Shown: positions 1 through 7,531, numbered from the stretch's first letter. The stretch is DNA of 14,178 bases from Falciphora oryzae (GCA_000733355.1 JNVV01000021.1:1-14178); one strand, 5' to 3'. The notes: a model not told the origin generated them from the letters alone. Translations and numbers: made by a program.

Positions 1-2
1 GC

Positions 3-578
3 CCCTCGCCGGTCCTTACCGAAGGACAGTTCGTTATGTTGAACGCCCGGCACATAAAGACCCGTCGCCCCGCCAAGAAACTCGATGCCAAAATGTTCGG
101 GCCCTTCCGGATCCTTAAGGTTATTTCTCCCACGGCGGTACGACTGGCCCTGCCTAAAACCTGGAAAATCCATAACGCTTTCCACGTATCCCTCATCGAA
201 CCCTACCGCTCTGGCATTCAGGCACGACCTGACCCTGACCAGGTACTGCGGGAGGCCCCTTCGGTTATAGGAGATTTCGTTGTAGAGAAAGTTATGGATT
301 CCATGGATACAAGCGGGAAAGTTCGTTACCTTGTCCAGTGGGAGGATTACCCACGCAAAAAGGACTGGACGTGGGAACCTTGGGAGCATTTCGATACCGA
401 CGGATCTAAGCAGCACGTTATGGCTTTTCATCGGCTTAACCCCGACAAGCCTAGGGACCCCCGCGTGCCACAAGACATAGGCACGGCCGCATCCCTTAAG
501 CGGGCCTCGGAAGGTCTCGAGACGCGCCCTAGGAAGAGGAGGATAGTGTCACACGGAAGAACCCGTGGACCTAACTAG
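3..578 (+). CDS. Ty3/gypsy Pol C-terminus: integrase tail plus chromodomain (element A, partial)
   Basis: The frame is open from the left edge, so the ATG at 36 is internal; the true start lies outside the window. The first part is the integrase C-terminal region, with the family motif FVMLNARHIKTRRPAKKLD followed by GPFRIL and the HNAFHVSLIEPY block. A chromodomain follows at about 270-400 (GDFVVEKV, YLVQWEDY, WTWEPWEHF). Its three aromatic cage positions appear filled (F, W, Y), which in known chromodomains bind methylated histone H3 lysine and steer integration to heterochromatin. A basic tail (RPRKRR) ends the protein. The stop codon lies 32 bases inside the LTR, so the last residues are LTR-encoded. 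This stretch has no internal stop and little RIP, unlike its homologue at 7500-8080. Whether the rest of the element is intact cannot be seen. Confidence 0.93.
   Translation, partial: PSPVLTEGQFVMLNARHIKTRRPAKKLDAKMFGPFRILKVISPTAVRLALPKTWKIHNAFHVSLIEPYRSGIQARPDPDQVLREAPSVIGDFVVEKVMDSMDTSGKVRYLVQWEDYPRKKDWTWEPWEHFDTDGSKQHVMAFHRLNPDKPRDPRVPQDIGTAASLKRASEGLETRPRKRRIVSHGRTRGPN
531..543 (+). promoter_or_regulatory. Polypurine tract of element A
   Basis: An all-purine run, AGGAAGAGGAGGA, ends four bases before the LTR. In LTR retrotransposons this position primes plus-strand DNA synthesis. The homologous run is present in element B at 7532-7547. Here it also encodes part of the basic Pol tail. Confidence 0.7.
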
Positions 579-841
579 TCGGCATCACGAGTCGGCCTTA
601 CGGAGGTTCGGAGACCCGCATAGGCGGTCAACGGCCCCAAGGCCAAGCGGTGAAGGTTGGAAGGCAGTGTGAATCATGTACTCGATACTTCGCACGGATC
701 ACAAAGGGTCTATATAAACCCTGCCATCTCCTATGTCTTCCACGAGAGATTCCTTCTTCCTCAAGCATCTCTTGAGCCCATAGAAAGATTATCTGCAATC
801 TAGAGATTCTTTCTCCAAGCCGTCTTTAACCCCTTGTTACA
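547..841 (+). repeat. 3' LTR of gypsy element A (295 bp)
   Basis: It begins TGTCACACGG and ends CCCTTGTTACA, giving TG...CA ends. A TATA-like motif (TCTATATAAACC, 709-720) marks the probable promoter. It matches three other LTR copies here: 6995-7236 (-), 7237-7531 (-) and 11319-11604 (+). It is closest to 7237-7531, sharing the same length and the same upstream half (GGCAT-ACGAGTCGGC block). The candidate target duplication on the right is GGTAT (842-846), but the left partner is outside the window. Confidence 0.93.
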
Positions 842-1498
842 GGTATAGCCAGTCAAGAAACGAAAGTCCTTGAAGCTAGAATGGACAAATGTGGAGAGAA
901 CTTAAGGACTGTATTGTGCTGGCTCGTGTACTTCATGAACGCCTGAACAGTCTGTAGGATTTACAGTTGCCTACTCCGGCTGCAGTTCTTGAACCCCATT
1001 GAAATGATAATGCCCGGTAAGCGCCAAAACAAGCCCCATATGCAAAGCCGTAGGAGGGTGGAAGAAAGTGAAAGGAAAGCAAAACAGAAAGCAGAACAAA
1101 AAGCGAGAAACTAAAGAAAAGGCAAAAAGGAGGAAAAGCAAAAAAAAAAAAAAAATCGAACCGACCATCGTGTATGTGCACTCGTAGCCGGTACACGGCT
1201 TGTTGGGCATTTGGCAGCTGCTGCAGTAGTTGCTGATGCCCAAAAGGACCTTGTTTAACCGCAAACCAGCTTGGCCATCCTCACGAGCGCGTCCTTGGCG
1301 AGAGTTCTGTGACGTGGCTGCGCTGACAATTGCCTCTAGGACACACCGGCGGCGCCCCCCTCGCTTCCAGCATCTTCACGTCTCGGTCCGGCGCTGTTCT
1401 CACCGTCGCGGGGGATAGCATCCTCGTCGTCTGTCTCGGCTGGACTCGGAGGGCTATGCTTGGCGACGCCGCATGCAACAATGTGATATGCAGGTACG
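842..1498. other. Unassigned sequence with purine-rich tract
   Basis: No gene is recognised. From about 1052 to 1155 the + strand is strongly purine-rich and ends in a 16-base A-run (1140-1155). This produces long spurious phenylalanine-rich frames on the minus strand. Beyond the A-run the sequence is GC-balanced and shows little RIP. A minus-strand frame near 1160-1375 carries a small Cys cluster (CSSCQMPNKPCTGYEC) but has no start, no splice evidence and no recognised family. Confidence 0.4.
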
Positions 1499-1945
1499 TC
1501 ACAGGAAATGCCACCTCGGCAAATGGAGCTGTCCCAATTTGACTCTCCACCTTTCCCTCGCAAGCATGGCATCGCCTTTCATAAACAATGCCAGCCCAGG
1601 AGACATGGATTCTCGCTTCACACCTATTCGGGCACGCCCATCCTCCCCTCAAGGAAGTGTCCCCGTCACCCTGCCGCCCACCTCTATCCTGCGCTTCCTA
1701 CTCCAGAAGGCGTCCCCGTGCTCGATCATGCAGGCGCGCTCCAGCGTCGCACAACGTCGAGTACGGTCTGCCCCCGACCTACAGTCCGACATGACCTTGT
1801 CGCCCAGGCGCATGTGCCCGTACGTCCGCGTCGTGTTCGGCATCCATAGCACATAGACGCCATATGGCTCTTCATCATTGACGTCTACCTCTGCCTGGAG
1901 CCCATCTCCACCCCACGGGAAACCAGGTTTGGAGGATACCAGGAC
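1499..1945 (-). pseudogene. Possible broken exon of an unknown host gene
   Basis: This is a weak call. One minus-strand frame stays open from 1945 to 1499 except for a single TGA at 1649-1651. It reads like a normal protein (for example YGVYVLWMPNTTRTYGHMRL), with GC-ending codons unlike the RIP-degraded elements nearby. It begins directly after CCTAG, a plausible 3' splice site, so it could be an internal or last exon. I recognise no domain and found no convincing first exon: the region upstream has an Ala/Val-rich stretch but no usable ATG in frame. Chance openness in GC-rich DNA is the main alternative. Confidence 0.22.
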
Positions 1946-2181
1946 CTAGGCTGCTCAACACGCAGACCATTACTGACGACCTCACCACCACCGCCGACAA
2001 TGATAGTAACAATAAAAGCAGCAGCAGCAAGTGCCGGTAGCGATATTCGTGGTAAACATGACGGAGGAACGAGCTACGCCGTAGCCCGAGACGAGCGAGT
2101 ACCTGATATCCTGGAAGATCTGGATGCAACCCCGTCGTATCAAAAAAAAAAAAAAAAATTATATGTTCTACACAATAAATA
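1946..2181. other. Unassigned sequence with 17-base A-run
   Basis: No gene is recognised. A run of 17 A (2142-2158) lies just before the Fot1-type insertion. CAGCAGCAGC-type repeats near 2018-2030 give Leu-rich frames on the minus strand that look like signal peptides, but these are low-complexity artefacts. The TA at 2180-2181 is the target duplication of the next element. Confidence 0.4.
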
Positions 2182-2224
2182 AGTCGGGTACCCCCCTGTC
2201 CGACCAACCCCCTGTCGGACCACT
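2182..2224 (+). repeat. Left TIR of the Fot1-type element with 16-bp tandem units
   Basis: It starts AGTCGGGTAC and matches the reverse complement of 3994-4036 at 42 of 43 positions. Inside it are two head-to-tail 16-bp units (2192-2207 and 2208-2223, CCCCCTGTCCGACCAA type, two mismatches). These are probably paired transposase-binding sites. Confidence 0.93.
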
Positions 2225-2329
2225 CCAATTTTGTCCGGAGGCGGCACGACCCTACACCGCTACTTTCGCATATCTCAACCAAAATGCATCCGTTTTCCAT
2301 AGTTTCTACTGCATTTTGTAGGCGAAAAA

Positions 2330-3938
2330 ATGGTAAAGCAATATACCGAAGCCCAGATCGAAAAGGCCTGCCGTTTGGCCGACGCCGGCATGCCAATCCG
2401 GCGGGCCGCCGCCGTACAAAGGATACCCTACTCTACCTTCCGGGGCAGATATCTCGGTGCAAAGTCCTATCAGCAGGCACAAAAAAAACACCAAAGGTTA
2501 TTTGAGGAGGAGGAAACGCACCTGGCCACCTAAGTGGCCCTACAGGCCTCCCTAAGGCTTCCACCAACCCACGGGGAACTGCGCTTTTACGCCACTAAAA
2601 TCCTCCGTACTACAGGGGACTCCCGGCCCCCAGGGAAGAACTGGACCCGGGGTTTTCTGCGCCGGAACCCTCAAATAGAGGTTCATCGAAGCCTACGCAT
2701 GGAAAACGCGCGAGCAAAGGGTGCAACAACCGATATAATACGAGGTTGGTGGCCCAAATTGGCTATCCCGGAGATCGCCGGGATCCCAGCCAAATATAGG
2801 CACAACGTCGACGAAAGGGGCCTGCAGGAGGGTCGTACGGGTAACGGCCTCGTATTAGGTTTTGCCGGGACTCGTCCTTTGCACAAAAAAGAGCCCGGAT
2901 CTCGTGCCTGGACCTCGTTTATCGAGTGCGTCTCGGCCACGGGGGTCCGGCTTCCTCCCCTTATAATTTTCAAAGGAAAACACCTGCAAAACCAGTGGTT
3001 TCCGGATCAGCAGGGCTCTTTTGACGACTAGGAGTTCACTACAACAAAAAACGGCTGGACTTCTAATCGCACGGCCGTAAAATGGCTGCAAAAAATCTAC
3101 CTCCCTCGCACCCGGCCGGACCCCCCTCAACCACGTCTGCTAATCCTAAACGGCCACGGATCCCACGTAATAAAGGCCTTCCAGTACCTTTGCTTCCAGA
3201 ACGACGTTTATCTTTTATATTTACCCCCTCATACCTTTCACGTTTTGCAGCCTCTCGACTTAGGAGTTTTCTCCCCTATTAAACGGGCCTACCGGCAAGG
3301 AATAGAGGCCCAAGCCCAGTTTTGTTACTCTACAGTTGTAGGGAAAAGATTATTCCTTACAGAATATAAGGCCGCATGAAAGAAAGGGATAACCCCTGCA
3401 AATATAAAGGCAAGGTGGGCCGCATCGGGCTTATGGCCGGTCCGGATTAGCAAACCCCTTATAAGCCGCCTTTTGCTCGAAAACTCCAACACCAGGTCTC
3501 CAGGGACCTCCGACGCTGGTCCCATGCAACAAAGGGCGCCGGAAAACCCTAAAAAGGTCCCTGTTACTTGCAAAAGGTCCTGGAAAACTCCCACCAAAAG
3601 CCGGGAATTGGCCGCGCAAATGGAGGATTTCACTACTACAATCCGGACCACCCCCACAAAGCGACTATTCCTTCGGAAGGTCCGCAAAGGCTTTACGCTA
3701 AAAAAACCTCGAAATAGCTGATTGTCACTAAAAAATCCGCTCTTTAAAGGCACAACTGGAAGCTGCCCGTCCCCGGAAAAGGAAAAGGGTGGTGCCGGAT
3801 CCCAACGAAACTTTCGTGACTAGGCGGCAGGTTTACTTGGCAAGGGAGGGTAATCCAGCTACGGAAGATGCATTATCGGAATCAGCGGAAAATTCTGAAC
3901 AAGAGGATGTACAAGATTGTATAGTTGTTGGCTGGTAG
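2330..3938 (+). pseudogene. Fot1-type transposase, inactivated
   Basis: The start is ATG 2330, 148 bases inside the left end. About 535 codons can be followed, close to Fot1 transposase length. Domains in order: an N-terminal psq-type helix-turn-helix (YTEAQIEKACRLADAGMPIR), a CENP-B-type DNA-binding domain (GKNWTRGFLRRNP), the DDE catalytic core, and a C-terminal coiled-coil/basic tail (KAQLEAARPRKRKRVVPDPN). The first catalytic Asp is present in NVDERG (residue 161). The second is Asn in LILNGHGSH (residue 274). The third is present in LQPLDLG (residue 310). The 35-residue spacing fits the DD35D pattern. In-frame stops lie at 2531, 3029 and 3377. A one-base shift occurs at the A-run near 3701, followed by another stop at 3729. 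It cannot make active enzyme. Confidence 0.94.
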
Positions 3939-3993
3939 AGCCGTGAATTTGGAGTTGAAAGGTGGTGTTATTGTTGGGAACAGGCAAAAATTA

Positions 3994-4036
3994 AGTGGTC
4001 GGACAGGGGGTTGGTCGGACAGGGGGGTACCCGACT
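3994..4036 (-). repeat. Right TIR of the Fot1-type element
   Basis: Reverse complement of the left TIR with a single mismatch, carrying the same pair of 16-bp units. The TA at 4037-4038 completes the target duplication. Confidence 0.93.
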
Positions 4037-4068
4037 TAAGTCTAATCCCCTCCCGCCAGGCCAGTTAC

Positions 4069-4860
4069 TCATCCTAAGATGACGACCGAGAGCGCCAGCA
4101 TGGCGCTGCCAGTCCTAACACCCGGCTCGCCGCGTGGATAACCCCGCCGCTGTTCGAATTGTTGCCAGAGCCCGAGCTAGCGGAAGCCGAGCCAGCGGAA
4201 GCCGCACCAGCGGGTGATTGTTGGTGACCCGCCGTGACAGTGATGGCCTTCATGTACATGCTCGGGGTCATGTAGATAGTAACGCCCTGAGACAGCCGGC
4301 CAGTCGCCGTAGAGCCAACAGAATTGACAGTGACCTCAGTCATATCTACCGCGCAGGCAGGGGCGCTTGGCTTGCCGCTGCAAGGCATGGTGATAGTCCT
4401 GGGAGTGGCGAGGTCACGACATCAGTTTGTCCGATATCGTAGCTAAATCTACAGAGGTGGGAGAACAAGGATGGAGCGCGGACAGGCAAGGGAGAACAAA
4501 AAGAGCCAGTTACATTTGCGTCTTGACTCCTAGTGGGTCGTAGGTGAACTGCCCAACGCCACCCATCTGGACCCCGCCGGCCGACGTTCTGAAGGTGGCG
4601 TTGTTGACGCGGCCGTACTTGCAGCCCTGGGTCTTGATGGCGGGGTTCGGGATGCACTCGAGCGCGTAGGCCGTCTCCCCATTCTCCGGGTTGACGCTAA
4701 CCTGGGACGCGTGCACGTCTTCGCCTAGGGTATCCAGGAACGGCAGGAATGTCGTGACCGCCGCCGCCGCCGGTGTGGCCTGCTACTACTGCTGCTGCAC
4801 GTGCGCTACCGGGATCGCCGCCGCGGCGACCGCCAGCAGAATCAAACCGAGGGACACCAT
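4069..4860 (-). pseudogene. Small secreted GPI-anchor-type cell-surface protein, broken
   Basis: ATG at 4860-4858 opens a signal peptide (MVSLGLILLAVAAAA). Exon 1 runs to 4514. An intron at 4513-4399 (GTAACT donor, CCCAG acceptor, CTGAT branch-like site near 4420) joins to exon 2 at 4398 and keeps the frame (KTQM-TITMPCSG). The mature part has four Cys (two possible disulfides), one N-glycosylation site (NAT), and a VTVTAG block seen in fungal small anchored proteins. A Gly/Ser/Ala-rich spacer with NNSNSGG follows. Two defects are visible. Codons 25-26 are TAG TAG inside a CAG run. Near 4092-4095 the frame slips by one base, so the reading frame ends at 4074 in a hydrophilic tail, while the adjacent frame encodes a hydrophobic segment (MLALSVVILG) ending at a stop at 4069-4071. 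That hydrophobic end is what a GPI signal needs. The exact family and role are unknown; sequencing error is an alternative explanation for the defects. Confidence 0.75.
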
Positions 4861-4974
4861 AATGTGATATTTTCTCCAAATTGGGTCAAACTTATAAAAT
4901 AGCGTAAAGGGGGAGGCGTGTAACGAGCGTGGGTATCGAAAGCCTCGAAGCATATACCACGGGCGTGTTTGAGC

Positions 4975-5022
4975 GAGAGAGAGAGAGAGAGAGAGAGTGT
5001 GTGTGTGTGTGTGTGTGTGTGT
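4975..5022. repeat. Compound microsatellite (GA)11(GT)13
   Basis: A pure GA run (4975-4996) is followed directly by a pure GT run (4997-5022). It lies about 115 bases upstream of the anchor-protein start, so it is in that gene's promoter or 5' leader. It also creates a spurious His-Thr/Ser-Leu extension upstream of the real ATG. Confidence 0.95.
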
Positions 5023-5669
5023 GAGTATATTTAGCGTCGTTAATTCGGGATCTACCAGTCCCTGCCTCCCTAGGGGCATACGACGTGCTAGTGCTACCTA
5101 AGCTTGTTTACACCAGGCTATAGTGCTGCTATCGAGGCGGCTAACAAATTAAACACGAGGGCACACGGGGACCAGGCCGCATTCCGGCACTCCCTATTAG
5201 TGAGCGGGCCATCGGCAGTAGGGCGTATATACGCCGGGGCCTTGTGAGAGCTGCGGGTGGTAGTGGTGCGGTCGGCCGGTAAGTGTGCCGGAAAAAAAGG
5301 TAAAGGCCGTAGTTGGGCGGGGGGGCCTCGGGACCACCCCTGAGCCCGGCCGGGGTTGCGGGGGACCGACGAACCAACTATTGGTCCGGTTAAAGTAAAA
5401 AATAAAAAAAAGGAAGCTATAAAGGAAAAGGTTATATGTAAGCCTTTAAAGCCTGCTATTTCCGCCCGGCGATAATGTAGTAATTAATAGCCTCGACGAA
5501 CGAAGCAAAAAGGAAAGGTTTTTGGGGAAACCGTTTCCAATATCCAGGATTATTATATATCGGAACGGAATCCGCCACGGGCCATCTGCTTTCCACTACC
5601 CTAGCCAGCCTGCAAAACACGGTGTGGGAAAGGGCTTTTTTCCTCCCGCAACGGCACGGGTTACCGTTA
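5023..5669. other. Unassigned sequence
   Basis: No gene is recognised. The stretch 5160-5390 is G-rich on the + strand and 5391-5470 is A-rich. Short frames on either strand match no family I know. It may include the promoter of the anchor-protein gene and old transposon remnants. Confidence 0.4.
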
Positions 5670-5697
5670 ACGTGGCTCACAAGCGAGTCGCGCAGCC
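5670..5697 (+). repeat. Pogo-like transposon end (remnant 1)
   Basis: A TA (5668-5669) is followed by ACGTGGCTCACAAGCGAGTC, closely matching the end at 6413 (ACGTGGTTCACAAGCGAGTG). No inverted partner was found to the right, so this is an orphan end. An AT-rich stretch about 50 bases inside (5722-5776) loosely resembles 6354-6412. Confidence 0.55.
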
Positions 5698-5917
5698 AAC
5701 TTTCCATATAACCGATAACCGTGCATCTTAGCTAATTTACAGCCAAATTTCACCAAAATTTCAACACTTATATTTAATAATATAGTGATATCATGCACAC
5801 GAAGAGGATTCGCTAGTAGCTCGACGGGACCTTTTTACCCGACCTTATTAAACGGTTATAACACCGGAGGCACGGTTTTTATCCCAATATTACCTAGATT
5901 AGCAGATACTCCCTATG

Positions 5918-6218
5918 TGTTGGTAGGAGTATGTACTCCTGTGGGCACGGAGATCTCCAAAACAGGGTGAACAACGATCCTTTATATCAGAGGATCGATC
6001 TATTATTGTGCACGAAGAGGAAAGGAATCTATCTGACAGAGAGGGAGCAAGAGGGAGGCTATATATACACGTTCTGGATCGGCCAAAGGCCGTTCCCCTA
6101 CTCCCCAACCTCGCTGGTCCACCGACCCTCAGATCCCGTGATCAGAGATCACGGGCCCGGAGGATCCAGGCCTCTCTGTGCCTTACCGATTGCCTGCGCC
6201 GGTTAACGCAATCCAACA
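5918..6218 (+). mobile_element. Solo LTR with 5-bp target duplication
   Basis: It begins TGTTGG and ends CCAACA, a perfect 6-bp inverted terminus of LTR type. It is flanked on both sides by CTATG (5913-5917 and 6219-6223). The length is 301 bp and a TATATATA motif lies at 6060-6067. It is unrelated to the gypsy LTRs in this window. Strand is assigned from the TATA motif only. The TGTTGG/CCAACA ends are common in Ty1/copia LTRs, but with no internal region the superfamily is open. The structure implies insertion of a full element followed by LTR-LTR recombination. Confidence 0.88.
6135..6155. repeat. Perfect hairpin inside the solo LTR
   Basis: CCCGTGATC and GATCACGGG are exact inverted repeats separated by AGA. 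It lies downstream of the TATA motif, so it could form a stem in the LTR transcript or bind a dimeric protein. Confidence 0.7.
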
Positions 6219-6260
6219 CTATGGCTTATAAAAGTCGAAAAGGGTAAATAAATCTATATA

Positions 6261-6304
6261 ACGTAGTTCACCAGTGAGCGACACAAACCAGCGAGCGACA
6301 CACT
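6261..6304 (+). repeat. Pogo-like transposon end with 17-bp tandem units (remnant 2)
   Basis: TA (6259-6260) is followed by ACGTAGTTCA, similar to the ends at 5670 and 6413. Two 17-bp units follow (6271-6287 and 6288-6304, CCAGYGAGCGACACAMW type). No inverted partner was found. Confidence 0.55.
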
Positions 6305-6412
6305 TCAAAATCCCATATTAAACGGCGTTTTTTTTTCGATTAAATAACTCGTTCAATTTGGAGTTAAATTCCAGTAAAATTAAAACAGTTATAACTATTT
6401 AACTTTAATATA
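6305..6412. other. AT-rich transposon-derived sequence
   Basis: AT-rich and without a gene. Its right half (6354-6412) loosely resembles 5722-5776, suggesting that both are interior parts of related non-coding elements. Confidence 0.35.
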
Positions 6413-6994
6413 ACGTGGTTCACAAGCGAGTGCCACACACAAGCGAATGCCACATCCACACCCGACCTCCGGTCAATCGACGCGCATGCCAACCCAACAA
6501 CGCCAGGAATCCATTCAAACTATTCGGAACTATATACATCGGACATTTCTACTTCTTCCTGATAGGTGCGCGCATTGTGTCCAGTTTTGCCGCAAATGCT
6601 ACATCGCCAACGAGTTGTTATCGCCCTCCTTTTTTGGACTCCATGGTCGCGCATTTCTTGCTATAGCTATCCATCCAGCTCCTGCTGGTTTAAAACATCT
6701 CGTACCTTTTCGATAGTAAATAACCTTCCAAATCGGACACGTGTTTTTTTTAGCCCTCCGGCGTTTGCTTAGTGCTTCATTCGCTTTTCGTAGTTTAAAG
6801 CACTTTTCTTCCAAAAGGTTAACCCGATGCATAATTGCTTTGGCCCCTTTCGCAAATTAGTCCACAACCGCCAGCATGGATGTCGGAAAGCTGCTTTAGT
6901 AATTGGAGATCCGAGTTTTGATATGTTCGGATTGCGAAGTTGCTTTTTTGGCTGTCCGGGGCGTTTTGGAGGTTTAAAGTTCGGGGTCGTTTAG
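6413..6994 (-). mobile_element. Pogo-family DNA transposon, one end and 3' part of transposase only
   Basis: TA (6411-6412) precedes a terminal sequence ACGTGGTTCACAAGCGAGTG with two 17-bp tandem units just inside (6421-6437 and 6438-6454, one mismatch). The remainder encodes the C-terminal part of a pogo-type transposase on the minus strand. The element is cut at 6994/6995 where an LTR begins, so its other end and the catalytic core are missing. Confidence 0.8.
6480..6994 (-). pseudogene. Pogo-type transposase C-terminus, truncated and frameshifted
   Basis: Reading leftwards from 6994 the protein shows the tail typical of fungal pogo transposases. There is a leucine-rich stretch (SDLQLLKQLSDIHAGG), the block KANEALSKRRRAKK, and a zinc-knuckle motif CSICGKTGHNARTY at about 6560-6600. 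The last Cys of the knuckle (CX2CX4HX4C) is Tyr, which a single G-to-A change would explain. At least two frame changes are needed, near 6835 and at the A-run near 6630. The DDE core is absent. Confidence 0.78.
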
Positions 6995-7236
6995 TGTAAC
7001 AAGGGGTCAAAAACGGCTTGGAAAAGGATCTCTATATTGCAGATAATCTTTTTATAAGCTTAAGAGATGCTTGAGGAAGAAGGAATCTCTTATGGAAGAC
7101 ATAGGAGATGGCAGGGTTTATATAAACCACCTTGTGATCCGTGTGAAGTATCGAGTACATGATTTACACTGCCCTTCCGGCTTTCGGCCTTTGGGCCTCG
7201 GGGCCGTTAGGCACCTATACCGGTTCCCGGACCTTT
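6995..7236 (-). repeat. Truncated gypsy LTR, second subfamily
   Basis: Read on the minus strand it ends with the family terminus TTGTTACA (at 6995) but lacks roughly the first 45-55 bases of the LTR. It stops abruptly where the next LTR starts (7237). Its upstream half (GGCCCAAAGGCCGAA block, GGTTTATATAAACC) matches the LTR at 11319-11604 rather than those of elements A and B. It may be a solo LTR or the end of another copy into which element B inserted. Confidence 0.85.
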
Positions 7237-7531
7237 TATAACAAGGGGTCAAAAACGGCTTGGAGAAAGAATCTTTAAATTGCAAATAATCTTTCTATGG
7301 GCTCAAAAGATGCTTAAGGAGGAAGGAATCTTTCGTAAAGGACATAGGAGATGGCAGGGTTTATATAAACCCTTTGTAATCCGTGCGAAATATTAAGTAC
7401 ATGATTCACACTGCCTTTCGACCTTTACCGCTTGGCTTTAAGGCCGTTAACCGCCTATACGGGTTTTTGACCCTCTGTAAAGCCGACTCGTAATGCCGAC
7501 TAGTTAGGTCCACGGGTTTTTCCGTATAACA
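7237..7531 (-). repeat. 3' LTR of element B (295 bp)
   Basis: Same length and subfamily as the LTR of element A. On its own strand it starts TGTTATACGG where A has TGTCACACGG, so two CA dinucleotides have become TA. It ends ...CCTTGTTATA in place of ...CCTTGTTACA. These are RIP-type changes at both termini. Confidence 0.92.

Larger units (their letters stand above)
2182..4036 (+). mobile_element. Fot1/pogo-type DNA transposon, complete ends, 1,855 bp
   Basis: The element is bounded by 43-bp TIRs that differ at one base and is flanked by TA on both sides (2180-2181 and 4037-4038). This is the target duplication of the Tc1/mariner/pogo superfamily. Its length fits Fot1-like elements (about 1.9 kb). 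It carries one transposase gene in the + direction, now inactive. The right end lies 32 bases from the stop of the anchor-protein gene on the other strand. Decay is light: three in-frame stops before the frameshift, one after it, and one lost catalytic residue. Confidence 0.95.

Noticed and set aside
933..1264. Minus-strand frames with Phe-rich hydrophobic stretches (membrane protein?)
   Set aside because: They are translations of the purine-rich tract and A-run at about 1052-1155, so low complexity explains the hydrophobicity. The short Cys cluster upstream has no start or splice support.
1875..2396. 173-residue minus-strand frame with a Leu-rich segment
   Set aside because: It crosses the left TIR of the Fot1-type element and the A-run, and overlaps the transposase start. 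The Leu run comes from a CAG/CTG repeat. It cannot be a single real gene.
2683..3130. Minus-strand frames of 91-96 residues across the transposase
   Set aside because: Antisense shadows of the Fot1 transposase catalytic region, whose motifs are clear on the + strand.
4858..5079. Longer N-terminus for the anchor-protein gene with His-Thr and Ser-Leu repeats
   Set aside because: The extension is the translated GA/GT microsatellite. The signal peptide starts cleanly at the ATG at 4860, and the extension would put it inside the protein.
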